64,000 nt of DNA from Mesonia maritima (GCF_042433895.1 NZ_JBHLUA010000027.1:124001-188000), one strand, 5' to 3'; positions 6,272 through 13,497 are shown, numbered from the stretch's first letter. The notes: a model not told the origin generated them from the letters alone. Translations and numbers: made by a program.

Positions 6272-7369
6272 ATGAAAAAGAACAGCATCAAACTTACCCG
6301 AAAAATACAAGTGGTAGTCGATCTCCCTACCGCGGAAGAACGAAAAGAAGCCATCGGCAAACTTTACGATTGGCAAGACCGCAGCTATAGAACCGCCAAC
6401 ATCATGCTTACCCATCTGTTTGTACAGGATACACTAAAAGAGTTCTTTTACCTATCCGAAGGGATTAACTCTAAATTAGTCGATGAACAAAAAGACGAAG
6501 CCGGTATCTTACAAACCTCCCGGATGAATACCATCTATCAGGTGACTTCAAAACGCTTTAAAGGCAAGATGCCCACCAACATTATTTCCTGCCTAAAAGC
6601 AAGCTTGTATAGTAACTTTAAAAAGAATAAGGACGCCTATTGGCGGGGCGAGCGGTCGCTGATGAATTTTAAAAAAGATATGCCTTTTCCCTTTACCACA
6701 GAAGGGATGAGCACACTGGTCTATGACAAAGAAAAGAAAGCCTTTTGCTTTCGCTTGTTTAAAATTCCGTTAAAAACCTATTTAGGCCGCGATCATAGCG
6801 ATAAGTGGAAATTGTTGCAGCGCGTCACCCAAGGGGAATTGAAATTATGCACCTCGCATTTACAGCTGAAAGACGGAAAGACCTTCTGGCTGGCGGTATT
6901 TGAATTGGAAAAAGAAAGGCATGCCTTAAAGCCGGGCGTGGTAGCCGAAGCTTCCCTCTCCTTGGAATATCCGCTCGTGGTTAAAGTCGGTACCAAACGA
7001 TTTCCCATCGGCACCAAAGAAGAGTTTCTACACCGAAGACTCGCCATACAAGCCGCTCGCAAACGGGCACAGGTGGGCGTGACCTATGCCAAATCGGGCA
7101 AAGGACGCAAACGGAAATTAAAAGCCTTGGAAACCTATTATCAAATGGAGCGCAACTATATCAGCAATCGCTTACACCTCTATAGCCGGAGATTGATCGA
7201 TTTCTGCATTCAAGAACAAGCAGGAACTTTAATGCTGATGAACCAAGAAGATAAAATAGGCATCGCAAAAAAAGAAGCATTTGTATTTCGCAATTGGAGC
7301 TATTATGAATTAATCACCAAGATAAAATACAAAGCCAACAAAGCCGGCATCGAAGTCCTCGTTGGGTAA
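6272..7369 (+). CDS. Nuclease-dead, truncated Cas12f/TnpB-like RNA-guided DNA-binding protein
   Basis: 365 residues. The N-terminal two-thirds resemble the wedge/REC part of compact Cas12f proteins (YWRGERSLMNFKKDMPFPF at about 123-141, then LQLKDGKTFWLAVFELEKER). The RuvC-I strand is at about 226-239, but the usual GIDLG is replaced by SLSLEYP, so the first catalytic aspartate is gone. The bridge-helix region is well kept (KEEFLHRRLAIQAARKR and GRKRKLKALE). RuvC-II reads TLMLMNQEDK where active enzymes have a glutamate as in VLEDL. NWSYYELITKIKYKANKAGI is conserved, but the protein stops at residue 365, before the zinc ribbon and the third catalytic aspartate. All three RuvC residues are therefore absent, and cleavage is not expected; guide-RNA and DNA binding may remain. 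It follows the sigma factor gene, and a matching guide RNA candidate lies at 8051-8134. A TnpB-derived dead regulator is the alternative label. Confidence 0.87.
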   Translation: MKKNSIKLTRKIQVVVDLPTAEERKEAIGKLYDWQDRSYRTANIMLTHLFVQDTLKEFFYLSEGINSKLVDEQKDEAGILQTSRMNTIYQVTSKRFKGKMPTNIISCLKASLYSNFKKNKDAYWRGERSLMNFKKDMPFPFTTEGMSTLVYDKEKKAFCFRLFKIPLKTYLGRDHSDKWKLLQRVTQGELKLCTSHLQLKDGKTFWLAVFELEKERHALKPGVVAEASLSLEYPLVVKVGTKRFPIGTKEEFLHRRLAIQAARKRAQVGVTYAKSGKGRKRKLKALETYYQMERNYISNRLHLYSRRLIDFCIQEQAGTLMLMNQEDKIGIAKKEAFVFRNWSYYELITKIKYKANKAGIEVLVG

Positions 7370-7470
7370 CAAGCTAGTAGTGAGCAGTTGGTATTTAGTA
7401 GGTAGTAGTGAATATTGAGTAAGGAGTATTGAGAATTTAGTAGGTAAGAGTTAATGAGGAATTTTGAATT
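7370..7470. repeat. Low-complexity TAGTA/TATTGAG segment
   Basis: Simple, drifting repeats of GTAGTGA and GAGTATTGAG. A similar sequence appears in inverted orientation at about 8999-9060, so the pair brackets the guide RNA, GIY-YIG gene and palindromes. Confidence 0.45.
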
Positions 7471-7490
7471 TTAAATGTTGAATAGTTAGC

Positions 7491-7550
7491 CTGTCACTTC
7501 GAGCGATTTTGGACAAGCCTTAGCGAGGGTGAAATTGTATCGAGAAGCAG
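7491..7550 (+). repeat. Diverged member of the TCGAG palindromic repeat family
   Basis: CTGTCACTTCGAGCGATTTT is followed by GTATCGAGAAGC, the same start and end pattern as the four copies between 8201 and 8990, with a different interior. Confidence 0.55.
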
Positions 7551-7714
7551 TTTTAGAGAATAAAAATTAGTTTAGAATTTTAAACCCGGCCTACTTTTCA
7601 TGAATGTAGCAAAATCAAGAAAAAACTTAGCGATAGATGGGGAGGATTGCCTAGCGCAGCGGTTGCGATCCGCAGGCTAAAGTTTTTTTAGCAGATTTTC
7701 AAATTCAGGAAAAT

Positions 7715-7760
7715 AAGCCTAGATCTTTTTGTTACTTTTTACAGCAATGGTAAAAAGTAA
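7715..7760 (+). repeat. GCCTAGA hairpin module 1
   Basis: AAGCCTAGATCTTTTTG precedes a perfect 11-bp stem TTACTTTTTAC/GTAAAAAGTAA with loop AGCAATG. It is one of three related modules upstream of the guide RNA candidate. Confidence 0.6.
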
Positions 7761-7769
7761 ATAGCATTA

Positions 7770-7815
7770 GTTTCGTAAGCCTAGACTTTTGATTCTTTTT
7801 AACAATGAAAAAGAA
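7770..7815 (+). repeat. GCCTAGA hairpin module 2
   Basis: GTTTCGTAAGCCTAGACTTT leads into the stem TTCTTTTT/AAAAAGAA with loop AACAATG. The leader is the same as in module 3; the stem sequence differs from module 1 but still pairs. Confidence 0.6.
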
Positions 7816-7964
7816 GAGAATAAAAGTTAGTTTTAATTTTTAAGATAAAAACGGCCTATCGAAAATAGCTCGTAAAATTTGAAGAGCAGGCTTCGTAAAA
7901 TTTTAGGCTGTTTGAACGAAGTGAGTTCCTAAAATTTAGGAGACAATCAATAAATTTAGAGCTA

Positions 7965-8010
7965 GTTTCGTAAGCCTAGACTTTTGATTCTTTTGGGCAA
8001 TGAAAAAGAA
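7965..8010 (+). repeat. GCCTAGA hairpin module 3
   Basis: GTTTCGTAAGCCTAGACTTT leads into TTCTTTT/AAAAGAA with a loop containing GCAATG. It ends about 40 bases before the guide RNA scaffold. Confidence 0.6.
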
Positions 8011-8050
8011 TAAAACATGATTTAAAATTGGGAATTAAAATAATTATCGA

Positions 8051-8134
8051 GGGTGCTTGCACACCCGTAAGGTGAGGTATCATTTACACTCACTAAGTGT
8101 TTTACACCTGCAACGCGTGGGTTCTCTTATTTTT
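8051..8134 (+). ncRNA. Candidate guide RNA for the dead Cas12f-like protein
   Basis: A compact scaffold starts with stem GGGTG/CACCC (8051-8055, 8062-8066) whose loop CTTGCA contains TTGCA (8057-8061). A second stem pairs GGTG (8071-8074) with CACC (8105-8108) and encloses the hairpin ACACT/AGTGT (8086-8090, 8096-8100). It ends in TGCAAC (8109-8114). TTGCA and TGCAA are complementary; this is the pseudoknot seen in Cas12f guide RNAs, where a GCUUGCAUC loop pairs with AUGCAAC just before the guide. The predicted guide begins at 8115: GCGTGGGTTCTCTTATTTTT. A T-rich run at 8131-8135 may help termination. Same strand as the protein gene and about 680 bases downstream. The 5' end and the promoter are unknown; sequence further upstream may also belong to it. 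Confidence 0.78.
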
Positions 8135-8200
8135 TAGCTTGTACCCCGAAATATTGAAGAATAAAATGAAGCCAAAGATCATCTCAAGACCCCCCAAAGA

Positions 8201-8268
8201 CTGTCAGTTCGAGTGGTTTTTGATGAAATGAAATGGAGTCAAAAAGTGTATCGAGAACAACCTCAATC
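8201..8268 (+). repeat. TCGAG palindromic repeat, left half only
   Basis: CTGTCAGTTCGAGTGGTTTT, then TGATGAAATGAAATGGAGTC and TATCGAGAACAACCTCAA. It matches the left part of the full copies at 8724 and 8862 and lies directly upstream of the GIY-YIG gene. Confidence 0.75.
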
Positions 8269-8292
8269 TTAAAAATTACATATATTTAAACG

Positions 8293-8580
8293 ATGAAGTT
8301 ATATTTTGTCTATATATTAGAATGTGCTGACGGAACATTTTACACAGGTGTTACCTCAAACCTAACTAAACGATTATCTGAACATTGTTCGGGCGAACAT
8401 ATAAATTCATACACCTATAAACGCCGACCGATAAACTTGGTTTTTTACACAAATTTTACTGAAATTAATTATGCCATAGCCTTTGAAAAAAAGATTAAAA
8501 AATGGTCTAAAGTAAAAAAACAAGCTTTAATAAATTCTGAATATAAAAAGCTTCCCAATCTATCTAAGAAAAAGTTTTAG
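8293..8580 (+). CDS. Small GIY-YIG domain protein
   Basis: 95 residues, a single GIY-YIG nuclease-like domain: YFVYILECADGTFYTGVTSN replaces the GIY and YIG strands by VYI and YTG. The family arginine region is NLTKRLSEH and the late glutamate is in AIAFEKKIKKWS. Short GIY-YIG proteins of this YhbQ-like type are abundant in Bacteroidetes and are often surrounded by palindromic repeats; their cellular job is not established. Here a half-repeat ends 25 bases upstream of the start and three more copies begin 11 bases after the stop. The gene is AT-rich, like the host and unlike the sigma/Cas12f-like pair. Confidence 0.88.
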   Translation: MKLYFVYILECADGTFYTGVTSNLTKRLSEHCSGEHINSYTYKRRPINLVFYTNFTEINYAIAFEKKIKKWSKVKKQALINSEYKKLPNLSKKKF

Positions 8581-8590
8581 TTTTTATCCG

Positions 8591-8723
8591 TGTCAGTTCG
8601 AGTGGTTTTATGAAGTGCAACGGAAATAAAACTATATCGAGAACAACCTCAACATACAAAGCTTCTCGATACTATTCCTTCCACCACCATTACGGCAATC
8701 ACTGGAAGTGACAAAAAACAAGA
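8591..8723 (+). repeat. TCGAG palindromic repeat, diverged full copy
   Basis: TGTCAGTTCGAGTGG at the left and ATCACTGGAAGTGACA at the right form the outer arms. TATCGAGAAC and GCTTCTCGATA form the inner arms. Tandem with the next copy. Confidence 0.75.
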
Positions 8724-8861
8724 CTGTCAGTTCGAGTGGTTTTTGATGAAATGAAATGGAGTCAAAAAGTATATCGAGAACAACCTCAACATAAAAAACT
8801 TCTCGATACTATTCCTTTCATTCAAATTACATGTAATCACTCGGAGTGACAAAAAACAAGA
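8724..8861 (+). repeat. TCGAG palindromic repeat, full copy (138 bp)
   Basis: CTGTCAGTTCGAGTGG pairs with CACTCGGAGTGACA and TATCGAGAAC pairs with CTTCTCGATA. It is followed by AAAAAACAAGA, and then the next copy starts at once. Confidence 0.8.
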
Positions 8862-8990
8862 CTGTCAGTTCGAGTGGTTTTTGATGAAATGAAATGGAGT
8901 CAAAAAGTGTATCGAGAACAACATCAACATAAAAAACTTCTTGATACTATTCCTTTCATTCACATTACATGTAATCACTCAAAATGAAAA
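8862..8990 (+). repeat. TCGAG palindromic repeat, right arm decayed
   Basis: The left half is nearly identical to the copy at 8724. The right arm has changed to CACTCAAAATGAAA and to CTTCTTGATA, so pairing is weakened. Confidence 0.75.
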
Positions 8991-9156
8991 CCACAATCTA
9001 AAAAATCCCCACTCCCTACTCCATCCTCAATACTCATTACTAACTACTAATTCACCCTCCCAAATCTCAATTTTCGCTTAAAAATACGTATCTTCATTCA
9101 ATCAAATTACTGTATTACAATTATTTAAAAAACAATCGAGTTTAAAATAAGGTATG
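8991..9156. other. Non-coding spacer
   Basis: Holds the inverted counterpart of the 7370-7470 low-complexity segment (about 8999-9060) and an AT-rich stretch. No reading frame or recognisable RNA. Confidence 0.4.
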
Positions 9157-9219
9157 ATAACTGCAAGTTGAGTCCAATATAATTCCAATATAACTGCAAT
9201 AATTTCCGAAGAATTATTG
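9157..9219 (+). promoter_or_regulatory. Patterned region upstream of the 9275 gene
   Basis: ATAACTGCAA occurs at 9157-9166 and again at 9190-9199, 33 bases (about three helical turns) apart. CCAATATAA occurs at 9174-9182 and 9185-9193. A hairpin CAATAATT/AATTATTG follows (9197-9219). No TAnnTTTG promoter box was seen, which would fit control by an alternative sigma factor. Confidence 0.45.
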
Positions 9220-9274
9220 GAGATGCCTTCGAGTTAGTTTAGTACCCTATCGAAACTATTCAAAAAAACAAACG

Positions 9275-10012
9275 ATGGCATACTTAGGAAAAAATAACAG
9301 AATAACCGGAAGTTTAGGAGATTTGGTTTTTCGTACCGTCAATGGAAAAACGATAGTACAGCGCAAACCGGAAAAAAACCAAGTAAAACAAACGGAACGT
9401 ACCAAAAAGGCCTCTTCCGATTTTGGAAGAGCCTCTACGCTGGCTAAAAAAATAAGAATTGGACTAAAACTATATAGCCGTGGCTTTGCCGACTCCAAAT
9501 CTTTTTACCGTTTGCGCACACGCCTTCAATTGGCCGCTCGTACCGATAATCCGGCACCCATTGGGGAGAAAAAACTTTGGGGTGGAAAACCAAAACTACT
9601 TGAAGGTTTTGAGTTTAATGAGCACAGCCCTTATGAACGCTATTGCCGGTTGACGATGAGTGAAATAGTGCTGAGTACACAAAAATTACACTTTAAATTG
9701 GATGCATTTAAGCCCAAAAAAGCGATTACTTGGCCTGCCAAAGCAGAGAAAGCCGAGCTGTGCTTTTGGATGAGCGTACACCGCCAAAAGGATGACCTGC
9801 CCATACAAGAAGAATTGTTCAAGCTAGCGGTAAGCTCTGATGATGAAACAATCCCGGAAACTACTTTTACCAGCAAAACCTTAGAGTCACCGGCGATGGT
9901 TTATCTTTGGAGCGGCATATTGTATTACCAATACGACGCATTATTGGGGTGGGTATGCATGAACCACAAAGCGTTACATCCCCTAAGGTTACAAAAGGTG
10001 GTAAAAAGTTAA
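9275..10012 (+). CDS. Unknown soluble protein, possibly linked to the sigma/Cas12f-like system
   Basis: 245 residues with no signal peptide or membrane segment. The N-terminus (GSLGDLVFRTVNGKTIVQRK, then EKNQVKQTERTKKASSDFG) is basic and resembles a class of uncharacterised Bacteroidetes proteins that begin with a short glycine-rich strand pair and an arginine/lysine-rich helix. The C-terminal half is beta-rich. No catalytic motif was recognised. Base use is GC-richer than the flanking fad operon and close to that of the sigma factor and Cas12f-like genes, which suggests shared origin. Its upstream region has spaced direct repeats but no standard promoter. It could be a cargo or target of the RNA-guided system; this is inference only. 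Confidence 0.6.
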   Translation: MAYLGKNNRITGSLGDLVFRTVNGKTIVQRKPEKNQVKQTERTKKASSDFGRASTLAKKIRIGLKLYSRGFADSKSFYRLRTRLQLAARTDNPAPIGEKKLWGGKPKLLEGFEFNEHSPYERYCRLTMSEIVLSTQKLHFKLDAFKPKKAITWPAKAEKAELCFWMSVHRQKDDLPIQEELFKLAVSSDDETIPETTFTSKTLESPAMVYLWSGILYYQYDALLGWVCMNHKALHPLRLQKVVKS

Positions 10013-10192
10013 GGAAGATGAATAAAAATGGAATTTTTAGCGATCCTTGTTTCTTATCCCTAAAAATCAACCCTACCTTAAAGCTCCCTACCTCCCAACA
10101 ACTTTAATATTCAATTGAATAACAAATTATTAACACTGCTTTTTCGTAAAAAAATAACATTCCTTTTATCTTTAATAAAATTTAGCTTCGTT

Positions 10193-10210
10193 TATTATGC
10201 GTGCATAATA
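10193..10210. promoter_or_regulatory. Palindromic operator upstream of the MarR gene
   Basis: TATTATGCGTGCATAATA is a perfect 8+2+8 inverted repeat ending nine bases before the promoter box. It is a likely autoregulatory binding site for the MarR protein encoded just downstream. Confidence 0.65.
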
Positions 10211-10218
10211 TTTTTTTC

Positions 10219-10226
10219 TATATTTG
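10219..10226 (+). promoter_or_regulatory. -7 promoter box TATATTTG of the marR-fad operon
   Basis: Exact TAnnTTTG match 18 bases before the chosen ATG at 10244, immediately after the palindrome. Confidence 0.55.
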
Positions 10227-10243
10227 AAAGAAGAATTAAAATC

Positions 10244-10696
10244 ATGAGAGAAAAAACCATCGATTATGTACTCAGAGCCACGTGGATTGCCGTCGCGAAG
10301 ATGTATAATGAAGAAGCCGGTAAAAAAGGCAGTACAATGGCTACAGGTTTTGCCTTATTGAATATTGACCCAGAGGAAGGAACACCCTCTACCTCACTCG
10401 GTCCAAAAATGGGAATGGAAGCAACTAGTCTTTCACGAACCTTGCGAGCGATGGAAGATAAAGGGTTAATTGTGCGGAAAAAAAACCCTGAAGATGGTAG
10501 AAGCGTATTAATCCAACTCACCGAATTTGGTCGTGAAATGCGCGAATTTTCAAAAGGAGTTGTGCTTCGCTTTGATGAAGTAGTGAAAGAAGCTATTTCT
10601 GAAGAAGACTTAAAAACTTTCAATAATGTAGCTAACACGATTATGGAAATGATTAACAACAAAAAAATATATAAATCTGAAACTTCCTTAAAATAA
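10244..10696 (+). CDS. MarR-family transcriptional regulator of the fad operon
   Basis: 150 residues from the ATG at 10244 (MREKTIDYVLRATW). The longer upstream frame is rejected because it runs through the promoter and palindrome and reads as non-protein-like hydrophobic sequence. The winged helix includes GMEATSLSRTLRAMEDKGLI (recognition helix) and VRKKNPEDGRSVLIQLT (wing with the DxR motif). MarR proteins are dimeric repressors that release DNA on binding a small ligand. Being the first gene of the operon, one base ahead of fadN, it probably senses a fatty acid or acyl-CoA and controls its own operon; the ligand is inferred. Confidence 0.9.
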   Translation: MREKTIDYVLRATWIAVAKMYNEEAGKKGSTMATGFALLNIDPEEGTPSTSLGPKMGMEATSLSRTLRAMEDKGLIVRKKNPEDGRSVLIQLTEFGREMREFSKGVVLRFDEVVKEAISEEDLKTFNNVANTIMEMINNKKIYKSETSLK

Positions 10697-10697
10697 T

Positions 10698-13103
10698 ATG
10701 AAAAGAAGAATCAATAAAGTTGCAGTTATCGGTTCAGGAATTATGGGAAGCGGAATTGCCTGTCATTTTGCCAATATTGGCGTAGAGGTACTTTTGCTTG
10801 ATATTGTTCCCAGAGAACTCAACGAAAAAGAAAAGAAAAAAGGCTTAACCCTAGAAGACAAAGAAGTTAGAAATAGAGTAGTAAATGAATCTTTACAATC
10901 CTCTTTAAAATCGAAGCCCTCTCCTATTTACCATAAAGATTTTGCCAATCGAATTAAAACCGGAAATCTGGAAGATGACATTTCAAAAGTTTCAGAAGTA
11001 GATTGGATTATCGAAGTCGTGGTAGAAAAACTGGATATCAAGAAAAAAGTTTTTGATGATCTCGAAAAACATCGAAAAGAAGGAACTTTAATTACTTCCA
11101 ACACGTCTGGAATTCCTATAAAATATATGAGTGAAGGAAGAAGTGAAGATTTCCAAAAACATTTCTGCGGAACACACTTTTTCAATCCACCGCGTTATTT
11201 ACGTTTATTCGAAATTATTCCGGGACCCAAAACTTCAGAAGAAACCTTAGATTTTCTCCATATGTATGGGGAGAAATTCCTCGGAAAAAACTCGGTAGTC
11301 GCCAAAGACACGCCGGCTTTTATCGGAAATAGAATTGGAATTTTCAGTATCATGAGTCTTTTCCATACCGTAAAAGATATGGATATGACTATTGAAGAAG
11401 TCGATAAATTAACCGGTCCGGTAATTGGGCGTCAAAAATCTGCCACCTTCAGAACGGTAGATGTGGTTGGTTTAGACACCTTGGTTCATGTGGCGAACGG
11501 CTTATATGAAAATGTGCCTGATGATGAACAGCACGAACTTTTTAAACTTCCCGATTTTATTGAAACCATGATGGAAAAGGAATGGTTGGGAAGTAAAAGC
11601 GGACAAGGGTTTTATAAAAAAATTAAGAAAGAAGATGGTTCTAGCGAAATAAAATCACTCGATTTAGAAACCATGGAGTATCGCGATAGAAAAAGCGCGA
11701 AATTCGACACGCTAGAGCAAACCAAAACAATCGATAAAGTTGAAGATCGTTTTGAAGTCTTAATCAACGGAAAAGATAAAGCAGGCGATTTTTACCGAAA
11801 AAATTTCTCCGCGCTTTTCGCGTATGTTTCTAACCGAATTCCTGAAATATCAGACGAGCTTTATAAAATAGACGATGGTATGAAAGCTGGTTTCGGCTGG
11901 GAACACGGTCCGTTCCAAATTTGGGATGCTATCGGCGTAAAAAAAGGAATTGAAATGATGAAAGCTGAAGGTTACGAACCGGCTGCTTGGGTGAATGAAA
12001 TGCTAGAAAGTGGAAACGAAAGTTTCTACACCGTTAAGGAAGGAAATACGTATTACTACAGCATTCCTGATAAAAAGCAAGCTAAAATTCCTGGTCAAGA
12101 TGCGTTTATCATTCTAGATAACATTCGTGAATCGAAAGAGGTTTTCAAAAACAGCGGAGTTGTAGTAGAAGATCTTGGCGATGGAATTTTAAATGTTGAA
12201 TTCCGTAGTAAAATGAATTCTATTGGGGGCGACGTACTCGATGGGATTAATAAAGCGATTGACATTGCTGAAAAAGATTATCAAGGTTTAGTCGTAGCAA
12301 ATGATGGAAAAAACTTTTCTGTCGGCGCTAATATCGGGATGATTTTTATGATGGCGGTAGAGCAAGAATATGATGAATTGAATATGGCGATCAAGTATTT
12401 TCAAGACACGATGATGCGGATGCGTTATTCTTCAATTCCAACGGTTGCAGCTCCTCATAATATGGCCTTAGGTGGCGGTTGTGAACTTTCACTTCATGCC
12501 GATAAAGTGGTCGCGCACGCTGAAACTTACATTGGTTTAGTTGAATTTGGCGTTGGGGTAATTCCTGGCGGCGGTGGTTCTAAAGAAATGACGGTAAGAG
12601 CTTCCGAAACTTTTGAAAAAGATGATGTGGAATTAAACAGACTTCGTGAACATTTCCTAACGATCGGAATGGCAAAAGTGTCAACTTCTGCTTACGAAGC
12701 GTTTGATACCAATATTCTTCAAAAAGGAAAAGACGTTATTGTGGTAAATAAAGACCGTCAATTAGCGATCGCTAAAAAACACGCCTTGTTGATGGCAGAA
12801 AATGGCTATACAAAACCTATTCAACGTAGCAATATAAAAGTTTTAGGAAAGCAAGCGCTTGGAGCATTTTACGTGGGGACAGATCAAATGAATGCCGGAA
12901 ATTATATTAGCGATCACGATAAGAAAATCGCCAACAAGTTAGCCTACGTCATGGCAGGCGGCGATTTATCTGAGGCTTCTTATGTGAGTGAACAATATTT
13001 ACTGGATTTAGAACGAGAAGCATTTTTATCGCTAACCGGAGAACGCAAAACCCTAGAACGACTTCAACATATGTTGAAAAAAGGAAAACCGCTTCGAAAC
13101 TAA
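10698..13103 (+). CDS. fadN: 3-hydroxyacyl-CoA dehydrogenase / enoyl-CoA hydratase, FadN type
   Basis: 801 residues with dehydrogenase first and hydratase last, the order of Bacillus FadN rather than of proteobacterial FadB/FadJ. The NAD-binding loop is VIGSGIMGSGIA (about 10-21). The dehydrogenase histidine is in CGTHFFNPPRYL and the C-terminal dehydrogenase domain includes KDTPAFIGNRIG. In the hydratase part both catalytic glutamates are present: ALGGGCELSLHAD and LVEFGVGVIPGGGGS. The enzyme hydrates trans-2-enoyl-CoA and oxidises the 3-hydroxyacyl-CoA, steps two and three of beta-oxidation. It starts one base after marR and is followed, after the inserted four-helix gene, by fadA and fadE, reproducing the fadNAE gene order. 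Confidence 0.93.
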   Translation: MKRRINKVAVIGSGIMGSGIACHFANIGVEVLLLDIVPRELNEKEKKKGLTLEDKEVRNRVVNESLQSSLKSKPSPIYHKDFANRIKTGNLEDDISKVSEVDWIIEVVVEKLDIKKKVFDDLEKHRKEGTLITSNTSGIPIKYMSEGRSEDFQKHFCGTHFFNPPRYLRLFEIIPGPKTSEETLDFLHMYGEKFLGKNSVVAKDTPAFIGNRIGIFSIMSLFHTVKDMDMTIEEVDKLTGPVIGRQKSATFRTVDVVGLDTLVHVANGLYENVPDDEQHELFKLPDFIETMMEKEWLGSKSGQGFYKKIKKEDGSSEIKSLDLETMEYRDRKSAKFDTLEQTKTIDKVEDRFEVLINGKDKAGDFYRKNFSALFAYVSNRIPEISDELYKIDDGMKAGFGWEHGPFQIWDAIGVKKGIEMMKAEGYEPAAWVNEMLESGNESFYTVKEGNTYYYSIPDKKQAKIPGQDAFIILDNIRESKEVFKNSGVVVEDLGDGILNVEFRSKMNSIGGDVLDGINKAIDIAEKDYQGLVVANDGKNFSVGANIGMIFMMAVEQEYDELNMAIKYFQDTMMRMRYSSIPTVAAPHNMALGGGCELSLHADKVVAHAETYIGLVEFGVGVIPGGGGSKEMTVRASETFEKDDVELNRLREHFLTIGMAKVSTSAYEAFDTNILQKGKDVIVVNKDRQLAIAKKHALLMAENGYTKPIQRSNIKVLGKQALGAFYVGTDQMNAGNYISDHDKKIANKLAYVMAGGDLSEASYVSEQYLLDLEREAFLSLTGERKTLERLQHMLKKGKPLRN

Positions 13104-13149
13104 TCGTATAGTGTATAATGTAGATTGTATACTGTAAAATAGAAATGCT
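13104..13149. repeat. Left flank of the inserted four-helix-bundle gene
   Basis: GTATAGTGTATAATGTAGATTGTATACTGTA is rich in TGTATA/ATGTA. The sequence after the gene (13507-13537, ATATACATTATACAAAATACAATATACA) is similar in inverted orientation, so the gene sits between short inverted repeats. Confidence 0.5.
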
Positions 13150-13497
13150 ATGAATTATTTCAAAGAGTTAAAAGTTTGGCAGAATGCTATCGATTTGGTT
13201 ACTGCAACTTATAAGAAAAGTCAAGAGTTTCCAAACGAAGAGCTTTACGGATTGACGTCTCAGATTAGAAGATCTGCAGTTTCAATTCCTTCAAACATAG
13301 CAGAAGGTTGTGGAAGAAAAACAAATAAAGATTTTGCTAACTTTTTGGGTATATCTCTTGGATCGGCATTCGAATTAGAAACGCAGTTGATAATTGCAAA
13401 AAATCTAAATTTTATGAATTTAGATGATTTTAAAATTCTTGAAAATGAAATTCGTCATATTCAGAATATGATTATCAAACTACAATCAACATTATAA
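13150..13497 (+). CDS. Four-helix-bundle protein (S23/IVP family)
   Basis: 115 residues, all helical: the start MNYFKELKVWQNAIDLVTAT, the segment LTSQIRRSAVSIPSNIAEG, then NFLGISLGSAFELETQLIIA are the hallmark segments of the four-helix-bundle family first seen in 23S rRNA intervening sequences. The proteins form pentamers in known structures, and a nucleic-acid role is suspected. Here the gene is embedded between fadN and fadA on the same strand, flanked by short inverted TGTATA-type repeats, so it looks like a small mobile passenger inserted into the operon without obvious damage to it. Family call secure. Confidence 0.92.
   Translation: MNYFKELKVWQNAIDLVTATYKKSQEFPNEELYGLTSQIRRSAVSIPSNIAEGCGRKTNKDFANFLGISLGSAFELETQLIIAKNLNFMNLDDFKILENEIRHIQNMIIKLQSTL

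Noticed and set aside
8201..8990. Regularly repeated units considered as a CRISPR array
   Set aside because: Units are about 130 bases and palindromic from end to end without unique spacers; they are REP-like elements.
9907..10107. Plus-strand frame overlapping the end of the 9275 gene
   Set aside because: Overlaps a better gene in another frame and has no recognisable start or similarity.
10115..10243. N-terminal extension of the MarR protein
   Set aside because: It would run through the palindrome and the TATATTTG promoter and has no similarity to MarR proteins; the ATG at 10244 gives the normal family length.
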